A stretch of 64,000 bases of DNA. Origin: Argentina anserina. Taxonomy: Eukaryota > Streptophyta > Magnoliopsida > Rosales > Rosaceae. The position numbers were made by a program, and so were the translations under genes. The notes beneath the pieces are model-generated. The model was not told the origin of the DNA. It searched no databases and was given only the letters and a program-made list of their open reading frames with translations. How positions within the stretch are numbered: position 1 is the first letter of the stretch; each line of letters opens with the position of its first letter. The stretch covers positions 21,960,395-22,024,394 of the forward strand of contig NC_065878.1 in NCBI RefSeq assembly GCF_933775445.1. The letters run 5' to 3'. Positions 20,491 through 31,535 of the stretch are shown piece by piece.

Positions 20491-21633
20491 ATGAACGCTG
20501 ATAAGGGCCGAGGACAGGGCCGAGGACGGGCGAGAGGCCGAGGTCGAGGTAGGACCACAGGCCGAGTCCGCAACGTGGAGAACCTTTATGAGGAGGCTGC
20601 TCCACAGGAAGAGCAGGTAGGCCGAGGTCGAGGTAGGACCACAGGTCGAGTCCGCAACGTGGAGAACCTTTATGAGGAGGCTGCTCCACAGGAAGAGCAG
20701 GTTGAGCCTGTTGCTGCGGTTAGAGATGATGGACGAGTGCTGAAGCTGATCAAGGATATTAGTGCACTGTCAGCTCCGACCTTTCATGGGGGACTAGATC
20801 ATATGGTAGCTGACCATTGGATCGAGGGTATGGAGACTTATTTTGAGATGATAGAGTGCACAGAGATTGAGAAGAGAAAGATAGCTACATTCTTTCTCAA
20901 GGGTGATGCTCTAGATTGGTGGAAGAGCATGAGACAGACTGTGGATGTGTCTACATTCACATGGGGAGGTTTCACCACCATATTCCGAGAGAAGTATTTT
21001 CCAGCCTCAGTACAGGAGGACTTAGAGTTGGAGTTTCTGGCATTGGTACAGGGAGTCATGACCATTAGAGAGTATGATGCTCGATTCTCGCAGCTGTATT
21101 GGTATGTCAGGCCTATGGGTACGACTGCTTTAGCTCAGAAGTATCTACGTGGGCTGAAACAAGAGTACAAGACCATGATATCAGTCCTTTGCCTGACTAC
21201 CAGGGAGCAGATATTTGAGAGTGCTATGAGCTTGGAGCAAGCAGAGAAGACTCAAGCAGGTGATGTGGGGAACAGAGATGCAAAGGGGAAAGGCAAGGCA
21301 ATCTATACGGGCAGTGAGCACTCAGGGCCGAAGGATAGGTCATGGAAGAGGCCAAGACCCCACTATCAGGCCCCGACAAGGGCGCCACCCCTAGCTATCA
21401 GAGCAGCACCAGTCAGACCATTAGCAGCAGTGAGGTGTTATAGCTGCAATGAGATGGGACATTACGCCTCAGCATGTCCGAAACCGAAGAGAGCAGGCTG
21501 CCACCGGTGCGGGCAAGTGGGACACATAGCTCGAGATTGTACCCGACCACTTCCGGGTAGGCAGGAACGGCCGCAGAGACAGCTACCAGCGGGCCAAGCT
21601 AGAGTGTTCGCAGTGGGCCAGCGAGACACATGA
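20491..21633 (+). CDS. Chromovirus gag (380 aa) ending at an in-frame TGA
   Basis: The capsid/nucleocapsid protein starts at ATG 20491 (MNADKGRGQGRGR). The frame is open further upstream, but this is the first ATG. The first ~70 residues are Arg/Gly-rich and hold two copies of a 28-residue block. The retrotransposon-gag domain follows (LKGDALDWWKS, FTTIFREKYFP, LRGLKQEYK). Near the C-terminus are two CCHC zinc knuckles: CYSCNEMGHYASAC and CHRCGQVGHIARDC. TGA at 21631-21633 stops the frame. The older copy has an arginine codon (AGA) there, and the frame continues straight into protease, so TGA is probably a secondary nonsense mutation in a Gag-Pol fusion. The function is the particle shell and RNA packaging. 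Confidence 0.85.
   Translation: MNADKGRGQGRGRARGRGRGRTTGRVRNVENLYEEAAPQEEQVGRGRGRTTGRVRNVENLYEEAAPQEEQVEPVAAVRDDGRVLKLIKDISALSAPTFHGGLDHMVADHWIEGMETYFEMIECTEIEKRKIATFFLKGDALDWWKSMRQTVDVSTFTWGGFTTIFREKYFPASVQEDLELEFLALVQGVMTIREYDARFSQLYWYVRPMGTTALAQKYLRGLKQEYKTMISVLCLTTREQIFESAMSLEQAEKTQAGDVGNRDAKGKGKAIYTGSEHSGPKDRSWKRPRPHYQAPTRAPPLAIRAAPVRPLAAVRCYSCNEMGHYASACPKPKRAGCHRCGQVGHIARDCTRPLPGRQERPQRQLPAGQARVFAVGQRDT
20536..20703 (+). repeat. Two tandem 84-bp units in the gag coding region
   Basis: Units 20536-20619 and 20620-20703 are identical except for one base seen (GGCCGAG versus GGTCGAG). They encode GRGRGRTTGRVRN plus a 15-residue acidic stretch, in frame, so the duplication keeps gag open. 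Confidence 0.92.
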
Positions 21634-22415
21634 GTGGAATGTACATTATCATTGTTTGACTACCTTGCTAGAGTATTGTTTGATACGGGAGCATCGCATT
21701 CATTCATTGCTAGTTCAGTGGTGGAGATGCTAGGATTGATTCCTACACCTCTTGGGGACGCCTTATGTGTCACTTCACCCCTTGGAGTGTCACTTGAGTT
21801 AGAGACAATCTGCAAAGCTTGTCCTATTTTGATTGGAAGTAGAGAGTTCTCTGCTTCGTTGATTGTGATTCCGGACCACACTTATGATGTGATCTTGGGT
21901 ATTGATTGGTTGAGACCACAGCATGCTGTGATTGATTGTTTTGACATGGTAGTGTCCTTTCATAGACCCGGAGAGCCAGTGTTTCGTTACCGTTGCCTCA
22001 AGTCTGATAACGCCATGAGATCAGGAGTTTTGGCACATGTGGAGTCAGTGGATCAGAAAGTATCTATCGCGGACATTGTGGTAGTATCTGAGTTTGGTGA
22101 AGTGTTCCAAGAGATACTAGGGCTACCTCCTCGAAGAGTGGTAGATTTCTGCATTGATGTAGTACCCGGTACAGCACCTGTGTCAAAGGCGCCATATAGA
22201 ATGGGGCAGAATGAACTTAAGGAGCTGAAGGTGCAGATTGATGAACTATTAGACCAAGGGTTCATTAGACCTAGCGTTTCACCTTGGGGAGCACCTGTTT
22301 TGTTCGTGAAGAAGAAAGATGGTTCTCTGCGGTTATGTGTGGACTACAGAGAGCTGAACAAGGTGACCATCAAGAATAGGTATCCCTTACCTAGGATTGA
22401 TGACTTGTTCGATCA
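21634..22415 (+). pseudogene. Chromovirus pol remnant: protease and start of reverse transcriptase
   Basis: This continues the gag frame after the TGA. The aspartic protease active site [12 protein letters not shown] lies about 15-25 residues in. A linker leads to the start of the reverse transcriptase ([53 protein letters not shown]). It breaks off after DDLFDQ at 22415, where LTR sequence begins. The catalytic FVDD motif, RNase H and integrase are absent. Confidence 0.88.
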
Positions 22416-23177
22416 GCGAAAGTTACGATACAGTTAGAGCTCTAGTCTGTCTGCCTTAGTACTGCATGTGAGGTAACGGGTGGTTATCTGCTCATGGGTA
22501 CTCAGTTTATTTTGGATGCTGGGTAGCGGGTGGCTATCCAATATCAACGGTGTATTACGAGAGGGGTAACAGATGTGTACCAGCGTTCTTGGTACCCGTA
22601 TTATAAATGCATTGGGTAACCAGAAGGGTTACTTAATTTCCTCATGAGCGTTTTATTTCATATTTCTTTGGGTCAACCAGATGGGCTGACCATTGGCTCA
22701 TGAGGGCATTTATATTTGTTGTTTTGTGATCTTTCGTATATTTTGATATGCGAATTATATTTTGATTTTACTCATACGAGCTATAAGCTTACCGGGTTTG
22801 TGTTTACAATCCCGGTGCACCAATTCGATGGTGTAGGGGATAATTCCGCAGGTGCTGATTAGTGGAGGTTGAGTGACGACTACAGAGGCTCGAAGTCGTT
22901 CGTATCCTACTTGTGGTGAGGTTTTAGCGTGGATTTGTGTGTGAGAAGTTGTGTAATTTCATTTGTGAGATTTGTGAGTGATTTGTGAGGATTATTACAT
23001 TTCCATTTTATGTATGGATTATAAATTTGGGTTGTAATAATTGGTTGTCTGAGTTGTATTGAGAACTCAGAATTGATCCGCTGATACACTTAATGATTTC
23101 GATTTATTTGGGATTATTTTGTGTTTAACGACTCGAGAATTTGGAGTTTTTAAGCTCGAAATTTTGGGGTCGTTACA
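22416..23177 (+). repeat. 3'-terminal 762 bp of the younger element's 3' LTR
   Basis: It aligns without gaps to 19441-20202. Differences seen include GGATGCTGGG versus GGATATTGGG and GTGCTGATTAG versus GTGCTAATTAG. The 5' portion of this LTR was removed by the deletion that also took pol. The right flank is AATAA. Confidence 0.92.
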
Positions 23178-24747
23178 AATAAATTTTGTAAATTTAATAA
23201 ACCACATTTATTTCGCTTCCCGACGTTCTCGAAATCGAAAACGGAACCTTATTCGGAAAACTAAATTGGAAAAACGTTACGTTTCCGGCAAAAACTTCAT
23301 TCACGAAAGTTGTAGAGTTCGTCGAAACGAGTTCATTGACACGTCACACGTTCTAATCGGATGTCGTACGTGAAAGTTATTAGCGACGGAAGTTAGTTTC
23401 CGATTTTGGAAAAGGATATAAAAAGAAATTATGAAAGCCTAGGGTTTCCAATTTCAGAAACCCTCACCTTCTCTCTCTCTCCTCTCCCCCGCAGCTTCCC
23501 TCTCTCCTCGACTCTCAAAATCGCTTCCGGCGATCTCCCAAACCAGGCCGCCGTGGCTCTCACCGCCGGCCCCAGAAGAGTCACACGGTCCACAACAACA
23601 AACCCTGACCTCAACACGCCGCCCCACGCCGCGAAGCTCAACCGGCAACACGAAGATTCTGTAGAAACCGTCGCCGTCCAAGCTGCTCCTCTAGCGACGC
23701 CAATATACGAGGCTAGCACGTCTCCACCTGCTCCTCATCTCTGGTGCCACCTGCGAGGCGATCGGAGCTCGAATCGCGTCGCCTCCTCACCCCTCTGCTC
23801 AAACTCGACCGCCTCTTGGTTCAAGCTCCTCCGGCGACGTTCCGGTGGTTTCAAGGCTCAATCGAGGTAAGGGTTGGCTTAATGTGATGGTTGTGTTTGA
23901 TTGTGAGTGATTTGATTCGATTTGGTGGAGAATCGGAGGTGGAGGGAGGACCGCCGCCTTAGGCGGCGCGTGAGGGGAGGTAAGATGGGCTAGAGGCAGC
24001 CTTGGAACGTGGAAGGGGAGGAGAGGAAGAAAGGTGAGGTTTCGGGCGGCGGTGGGCAAGCCACGTGCTGCCACTTTGGGGGAGGCGCGTGAGCGCCACG
24101 CGCTGTCGCCGGAGGTGGCGCGTGAACAGTGATTTTTCAAACAGTAAATTTTTGTAAAAAAAAAAGGTGATTTCTGTACGGTGAATGTAAAAAATAATTT
24201 ACGTACAGTAATGGTAAAAGTACTTTTCTGAAAAGTAAATTGGTGATTTGTATTTACTGGAACTGTATTTACAATGGAATAGTACATGGGTATACATGAA
24301 TACGTAAATAGTATGTAGTTATACAGTAATACGTGAATATTATGTACGTGCACAATAACACGTGAATAGTATGTATATGAACAGTAATTTCGTAAAAACC
24401 GAAAATTGCTGAACAGTAAAACATTATTACTGTTTTGGCATTTGAGGTTTTACGTAACGTTTCTAATCACATCTTATTCAATCTAGGTGATCCACGAAAC
24501 CAGTAAAGGACTTGCTTTCAGAATTGTGGAAAATTACGCTAAGGAATAAAAGATGAGTAAATCTCACTATGACGAGTCTACTATTTGAGGTGATTCAGAG
24601 TTACACTTATTTTAAAAAATCGAATTATGATATGTATATGATATAATGGGTCGTGTATGTGTATATATAGTAAAATCGATACATATATTTTAGTTGCTAT
24701 ATTATGTACTGTCATATTTTTATTTCCAAATGAGCTATTGATAACAA

Positions 24748-24784
<37 letters not shown>

Positions 24785-25613
24785 ATTGAGCATGAGTGTT
24801 TGTTTTTTGTACAATAACATGTGAGGAATGTATTGTACGTGGTTTTAACTTGAGTTATGTTAAACCGTTTTTCTGTCTTCGGACCTGTCTTCGGACGTGT
24901 CGGCATGTCGAAACCTAGCCTTGGCCGGGCAACAGTTACGATACAGTTATAGCTCTAGTCTATCTGCCGGTGTACTGGCATGAGAGGTAACATATGGGTT
25001 ACCGGCTTAAGAGTACCCATATTTTTGGATATTGGGTAACACATGGTTGCCTAATGTCTGGCTGCGTACTAGCATGAGGGGTAACATATGAGTACCCGAG
25101 TCTCATGAGTACCCGTATTATAAATGTATTTGGGTAAAGATATGGGTTGCCCGATTTCTCATGAGAACTTATATTTTCAAATATTATTGGATAACCAGAT
25201 GGGCCGTCCAATGACTCATGAGTACATTATTATTAAATGTTTTCAATATTTTCTTCTGTATTTATATGCTAGCTATATTGTTGTTTTACTTATACGAGCT
25301 GCAAAACTTACTGGGTTTGTGTTTACAATCTCAGTGCACCTATTCGATGGTGTAGGGGATAGTTCTACATGTATGGATTAGCAAAATTGATGGACTACTC
25401 TGAAGACTTCGAAGTTTCTTTATTTTTTTTTGTGGTGAGGATTGTGAGGATTTTACATTTCCATTTGAAATAATGCTTGAATTTTAAATTGGTTTTGTAA
25501 TAATCCATTTGACTGAGTTGTACCATGAACTCAGTAATGATACGCTGTAACGATAAGATGATTTTGATTTATAGAGATTGTTTTTGAGTTTTGATGGCTT
25601 CGATTTCGTGACA
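23178..25613 (+). mobile_element. Remainder of the old element's 3' LTR (B-type)
   Basis: The segment resumes the LTR interrupted at 17204. It is collinear with 38550-41085: TATA box 23417-23423, AGGGTTTCC hairpin 23441, donor-like AG|GTAAGG 23867, acceptor 24486, GCCGCCTTAGGCGGCG block and (TA)n at ~24750-24780. The end is damaged: ~35 bp before the terminus are lost, leaving ...TTCGTGACA at 25613. A long open frame at 23406-23870 covers the GC-rich leader and is not conserved as protein in the other LTRs. Confidence 0.85.
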
Positions 25614-28560
25614 ATTAAGTCCGTTAGAGTTTCTAGTTGCTTGTTGTAAGCAACTTTGCCGACCACCCCTTATATGCAAACCAATATAGATAAAAGTCAC
25701 ATATCTTTTTTACTTACTATAGTTATACCATAGTCAACTCTTAAATTTCTTAAATTAATTATTGATTTATTTTTACCATGTGTTAATAATTAATCTTGAT
25801 AACTATGGTTATAGCATAGTTAATCTAAGACACATGGCTTTCATCTAAGTGTGTGGGCATGAGGGTAGTCAAAAAATGTGGTCGGCAAATTTCTTGTAAT
25901 ACGATTGTAAGAGCAATACAACATAAATTTTCTATGTTTTCTTAGCTTCTTCGTTAGTCAAGTTAATTGTTGGAAGAAGAAGATTAGATTTGATGTTACA
26001 TATGCTAAGAACTTTAGGGACAACAAACTGAACTTGACACCAAAAAAAACTGTGTCGAACTACTTCTAAGCTGGCAGATTAATCGCCAAGATAAAAATAA
26101 GGGGTATTTTAATATATATACCTAATTTTTAAAAGCTTTTTAAAGATAAATCCACCTATTGTTTTCTTCATGATGCACTTACTTATAACGATCTTTTAAA
26201 TCTAAATTACAAAATATCACTATTAAAAGCTGATATAAATTAGTAATTATTCAATTAGTAAATTGTGTTCTCATTAATTACCTTAATTATAGATTTTCTT
26301 TTACTCATCATAAATTTAGAAAGAATGAAGTATTTTCTTAATTACATATCTATAATTTAGAAGTTTTCAAAAAAAAAAATTAAAATCAATTCAAAATCGA
26401 AATCACTTTATGGTGATTTGAACTTTCCTTTATATATATATATATATATATATTTTTTATAATTTATAATTTCATAGGTAGTTTTGTTCATTTTAGCCAT
26501 TTGTTTACAACCTTAATTTGAGGTAGAGATATAAGTTTTTTTAATTCCTATTTAGTAGGTTTTTTATTTTTAATTACAACCTAAAAATTAGTTATGTATT
26601 TATATAGCTAACATCTCTTATACTAATGTTTACATCAACCTGTTTGTTCGTTATTTTTATCATTGCAAATATCTTTTTCATAGGTTGAATTTGAAATTAA
26701 TACTAATATACATGTTTCTATTTATTAGGTAATATTAGAGAGTGAAAAAAAAGAAAAGTTGAAAGGACTAGAACAAATGGTTTACCACACGAAAATTAAT
26801 GGTACAATGATACGAAAAGATTTTTTTTAAAAAAAACATATATATTATTTCCCCTCAAAAGAGAAAACATTTATATCATATATAAGTATATAACATACGT
26901 ACCTTATTGGTAGATTTAAAAAATTGAAGAAAAACGACGAATGATAAAAGTACACAACAAATTTTGTTTTCTCTAGTATAATCTATAAAAGTTGGGGTAG
27001 TGTTTTTATTCTGAAATTCTCATAAGAGCTATATAAAGAACATTTTCTATAAAAAAAATTGAAATCAAATTTTTCAACAATTTAAACTAATGAAAATTCA
27101 ATGGAATGATTGAATTAAACATATACATACAATAAATAGATGCTACGATTAAACAAACTAAAATAATTAAAAGGGCAAAATAAGCTTGTAGAAAAAACAA
27201 TTTGGGTTTAGATTGAAAAAATATTTGGGTGTTGATTGGCTCTAACATTGGATATATCTCAAATTTTCACTTAAAATGGTAATCAAAACAAGAAGACATG
27301 CATTTTCAGTAGTCACAGAATCACAGATGCATACAAGACACAAATAAAATTAGATGTGGCTCCATCTCAAATCCCAACAAAACATGTTTTGTTGTTAAAA
27401 GAGATGAAACCTAGTTAACCTACCCCGGGGGGGGGGGAGAGAGAGAGAGAGAGAGAGAGAGAGCTTTAAGACGATTATACTACTTGTATAAATACAAGTA
27501 CTTATAAGAATAAGCCGCATCGAAATTAATAGATGGACTGTGGCGTTGAAGCTTTGTGTTCTAGATGCAGTGGCATTCAAGCTTACCCAGAAAAGCAGAA
27601 CTGAATGATCTGTTAAAAGCACTATAATGCTTGTGAAAGCATTTGGTGTGTAGCCTTTGAAAGGAACATTAATATGAGCTGGAGCCTGGATTAGCCGACC
27701 TAGCTAAGCCTTGTTATATCTAGGTTTAGCATATGTAGCTGGGGATCATGGAGTACTTGGCTAGCTAGGGCTAGAGCTTCGATCGAACGTCGACCCATCC
27801 AAGCATCCCCAGATGCCATGTAGGTACTTGTCATTTGGTTAACGGTTTGAGAATTTAAAGCTAGGTCGATATCGAATTAATCGAATCGATATGGTAGCTA
27901 TATGTATGGATCGATTATTGACTATTGATGAATGGAGTTACGATGGTCCAGCTAAGGTAAGCTAGGGAACGTTCAGAGTGCTGGTGCAGCCTTATTGTGT
28001 AACAGAGACTTGAGAGAGGAACAGTATAAATTAAGCAGTATGGGAAATGGCGAGCAATTGTCGTCTCCTTCTCTGTGTGTATGTATAGCAATCACGAGTA
28101 TGGAATAGGGTCAAAACCCCAAACTTCATGTGGATTTAGTGATCACTGTCATGCTAGTAATTAACAGAAGTGTAGCACTCATATATATATACATGGACTT
28201 CTGCGCTACAAGAATTGATGTTACTTGTCGCCAAGCTTGGATACAATAATTCGCCTTTGATCCAAGAAAGATGAGCATTCAATTTTCTCTAGTAATTGTT
28301 TTTTGGAAATTAATTTTCTTTAGTAATTGATGCATTCATAAACTACCAAGACCTTCAAACAATATCAATACTAAAATAAATTGTAACCCATCACTTATGA
28401 CTTGACGAATTTTGTTTTACCTTCAAATGTTGAAAATTGTAAGTGCATAAAATTTAGAATGATGACGTACTCACATGAAAAACTAAAACTATAAAGAAAC
28501 ACTTTCAGTACAAGCACGCATTGCAAATTGTTACTAATCTACTCGTTAATAATCTATTAT
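25614..28560. other. Intergenic sequence, no gene supported
   Basis: AT-rich throughout. It contains a (TA)n run at ~26430-26453 and, at ~27427-27462, a G9 run followed by (GA)n. I looked for hairpins with known plant microRNA sequences in 27650-28300, where base composition is more even, and recognised none. Confidence 0.5.
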
Positions 28561-31535
28561 TGTAATAACCCGATTTTTCGAAATGAGTATTGGATAGTTT
28601 GTAAGATTTTAAATTTGTGAAATTTATATAAACGAATTTTGATTTCTTGCGAAGCAGTATATCGTAAACGGAAACATTATCGAAACGTTTAATTAGAAAA
28701 ACGATACGTTTCCGCGACATAAAAATTGAATTTCATTTTGTCGCTCGTTTGAGAAAACTTTCTTCACGGAAGTTGTAGAGCTCGTCGATGCGAGTTCGTA
28801 GACACATCATGTGTTCGAATCGGACGTCGAACGCGAAAGTTATTAACGACGGAAGTTAGTTTCTGATTTGGAAAAAGAGTATAAAAGGAAAAATTGTGGG
28901 ATTAGGGTTTCCATTTTCGGAAACCCTTCACCCCGCCTCCATTTCTCACTTTCTCTCTCTTCTCTCTCGTTCTCTCCCCCGATCGCCCTCCCTCTCTCCG
29001 AAAGATCCACACCGGCGATCTGCACCTCCGACCGGACGTGTCCCACACCGCCAGGCTCAAGACCATCGCGCGGCCCACCTCAACTACCCTAGAGCTCGAT
29101 GCGCCGTGCCTCGCCGCCATGAAGACACCCGAGCCTCGCGTGATCGCCTCCACCGTTTGAACAGCGCCTCCATCGACGCAAGCACACGGCTCTCACCCCT
29201 CTCCACCCTCCGACATCGCAGGTGAGCGATTGCGATGCTATTCGAGCCGTGACAAGCCCCCTCGAAGGATCGAGCACCGCCGACGATCCATTCCGCTCCA
29301 ACGAGGTTCCACCGTACGATCTAGGTAAGATTTGAGGTGATTGATGTTGGTATGTGATTGTGTAATGATTTTGGTTGATTTTGGGTTGGAATTGTGGAGA
29401 TCGGAGGAGGATTTGATGAAGGGGGATACCGCCGCCTTAGGCGGCACGTGAGGTAGCGTGGAGGAGGTGAGGAGCGGCGTGATGCCGCAGGAAGATAGAG
29501 GAGAGGGAGAGGAGGAGAAATTGGGCGGCGGTGGTGTCATACGCGCCGTTGTTGGTGTCGACGCGTGTGCCCACGCGCTGCCACAATGCGGTCGCCGGTG
29601 AGTGGCGCGTGTAACCCACGCGCCGCCACGTGCGGCGGCGCGTGAACAGTAATTCCGAGAAGGGTAATTTTGTAATTTATTGTTACGTACGGTAAATGTA
29701 AAAAGGTAAATTACATACGGTAAATGTAAATTTTATTTACATTCGGTAAATGTAAATTTAAATTACTTTTAGTAAAGGTAAAAAGTAATTTTGGAAGGGT
29801 AATACGGTAATTATTATTTATTGAGACAGTACATACATTTGAATAGTATTTATACGTACAGAAATACGTAAACAGTATGTACTCGTACAACGATACGTAT
29901 TGGATGTGTATTTGTACATTAATACATAAATAGTAAATATGTGAATAGTAACCGTGAATAAAAACAGCGAACAGTAACACTGAATAGTGATAGTGAACAA
30001 TAAATTCGTAAAACCGAAAATTGCTGAACAGTATCCGATTATTACTGTTTCGGCATTTAAAGGTTTACGAAATGTTTTTAAATTCTTTTCTTATCTTTTC
30101 AAGGTGATCGATAAATCAAGGAAATGAATTATCTTCGGAAATTGTGGAATTACGCTCGAGTCGATAAGGTGAGTAAAATCTCACATATTTACGAATCTAC
30201 CCTTGCGGTGATTCCAAGATTTTTGCAAGAGTTTTAAATATTGAAATACGACATGTATACAATATAGTGGAATATATATATATATATATATTGTATAAAT
30301 GGTAATAAGAACATATATATATATATGTAGTTTGCTATATTATATACTGTTATGAATTCATCTGAAATTAGTCATTTCGATGACGAGCATGTGAATTAGT
30401 TTGTACATGACTTTAATATGAAGTTTGTTAAACGTTTTGTCTTCGGACGTGTTTATAAATTATGACGTATATATGATATAGTGGAGTATATATGTATTGT
30501 ATTAATGGTAAATAAATACATATATATATATATATATATAGTTTGCTATATAAGATACTGTTATGATTTTATCGTGATGATGTCATATTGATGACAAGAT
30601 TTTATCGAGCATGTGATTTTGATTTGTACAATATGATGTGAGATTATTGTACGTGATTTAACATGGAGATTGTCAAAATGTGATTTGTCTTCGGACCTGA
30701 TGTTTGGTACAATATGATGTGAGATTATTGTACGTGTTTGGCAAGTCGAAACCTAGCCTTTGGCCGGGCGAAAGTTACGATACAGTTAGAGCTGTAGTCT
30801 GTCTGCCGTAGTACTGCATGTGAGGTAACGGGTGGTTATCTGCTCATGGGTACTCAAATTGTTTTGGATGTTGGGTAGCGGGTGGCTATCCAATATCAGC
30901 GGTGTATTACGAGAGGGGTAACAGATGTGTACCAGCGTTCTTGGTACCCGTATTATAAATGCATTTGGGTAACCAGAAGGGTTACTTAATTTATCATGAG
31001 CGTTTCATTTCATATTTCTCTGGGACAACCAGATGGGCCGTCCATTGACTCATGAGGGCATTTATATTTGTTGATTTGTGATTTTTCGTATATCTTGATA
31101 TGCGAATTATATTTTCATTTTACTCATACGAGCTATAAGCTTACCGGGTTTGTGTTTACAATCCCGGTGCACCAATTCGATGGTGTAGGGGATAATTCCA
31201 CAGGTGTTGATTAGTAGAGATCGAGTGACGACTCCGGTGACTCGAAGTCGTTCGTATCCTGCTTGTGGTGAGGTTTCTAGCGTAGATTTGAGTGTGAGAA
31301 TTGGTGTGGATTTATTGTGAGTTTTGTGAGAGATTGTGAGGATTATTACATTTCCATCTTATGTAATGTTGAATTATAAATTTAGGTTGTAATAATTGGT
31401 TTTCTAAGTTGTATTGAGAACTCAGTAATGATCCGCTGTGCATTTTAAATAATTTCGATTTCATTGAGATTGTTTTGGTATTCTAACGACTTTGAAATTT
31501 TGAGTTTTTAAACTTGAAATTTTGGGGTCGTTACA
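28561..31535 (+). mobile_element. Solo LTR of the chromovirus (A-type, 2,975 bp)
   Basis: It starts TGTAATAACCCG and ends GGTCGTTACA with no primer-binding site or interior on either side. Flanking pentamers are ATTAT (left) and ACTAT (right), a target duplication with one change. Internal marks match the younger element: TATA box 28880-28886, AGGGTTTCC 28904, donor-like 29325, acceptor 30103, 65-nt segment 30104-30168. A solo LTR arises by recombination between the two LTRs of a full element. Confidence 0.9.

Larger units (their letters stand above)
17205..23177 (+). mobile_element. Younger chromovirus inserted in the old 3' LTR, internally deleted, target duplication AATAA
   Basis: The insertion starts with an LTR beginning TGTAATAACCCC and ends ...GGTCGTTACA. 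AATAA occurs on both sides (17200-17204 and 23178-23182), and removing the element rejoins the B-type LTR. Contents: full 5' LTR, Met-tRNA primer-binding site, gag, protease and the start of reverse transcriptase, then a direct join to the last 762 bp of the 3' LTR. The remaining pol and the first ~2.2 kb of the 3' LTR are gone. The two 762-bp LTR ends have identical length, with only a handful of differences seen, so the copy is young. It is non-autonomous. Confidence 0.92.

Noticed and set aside
23406..23870. 154-codon open frame (and similar frames at 17684-17986, 28896-29225, 38980-39285) in GC-rich DNA
   Set aside because: They fall in the same GC-rich leader segment of each LTR, but the encoded proteins do not match each other beyond composition. 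High GC lowers stop frequency, so these are treated as non-coding leader.
27640..28300. Possible microRNA or other RNA gene in a spacer of more even base composition
   Set aside because: No match to any plant microRNA family that I know, and no strong hairpin was found by eye.
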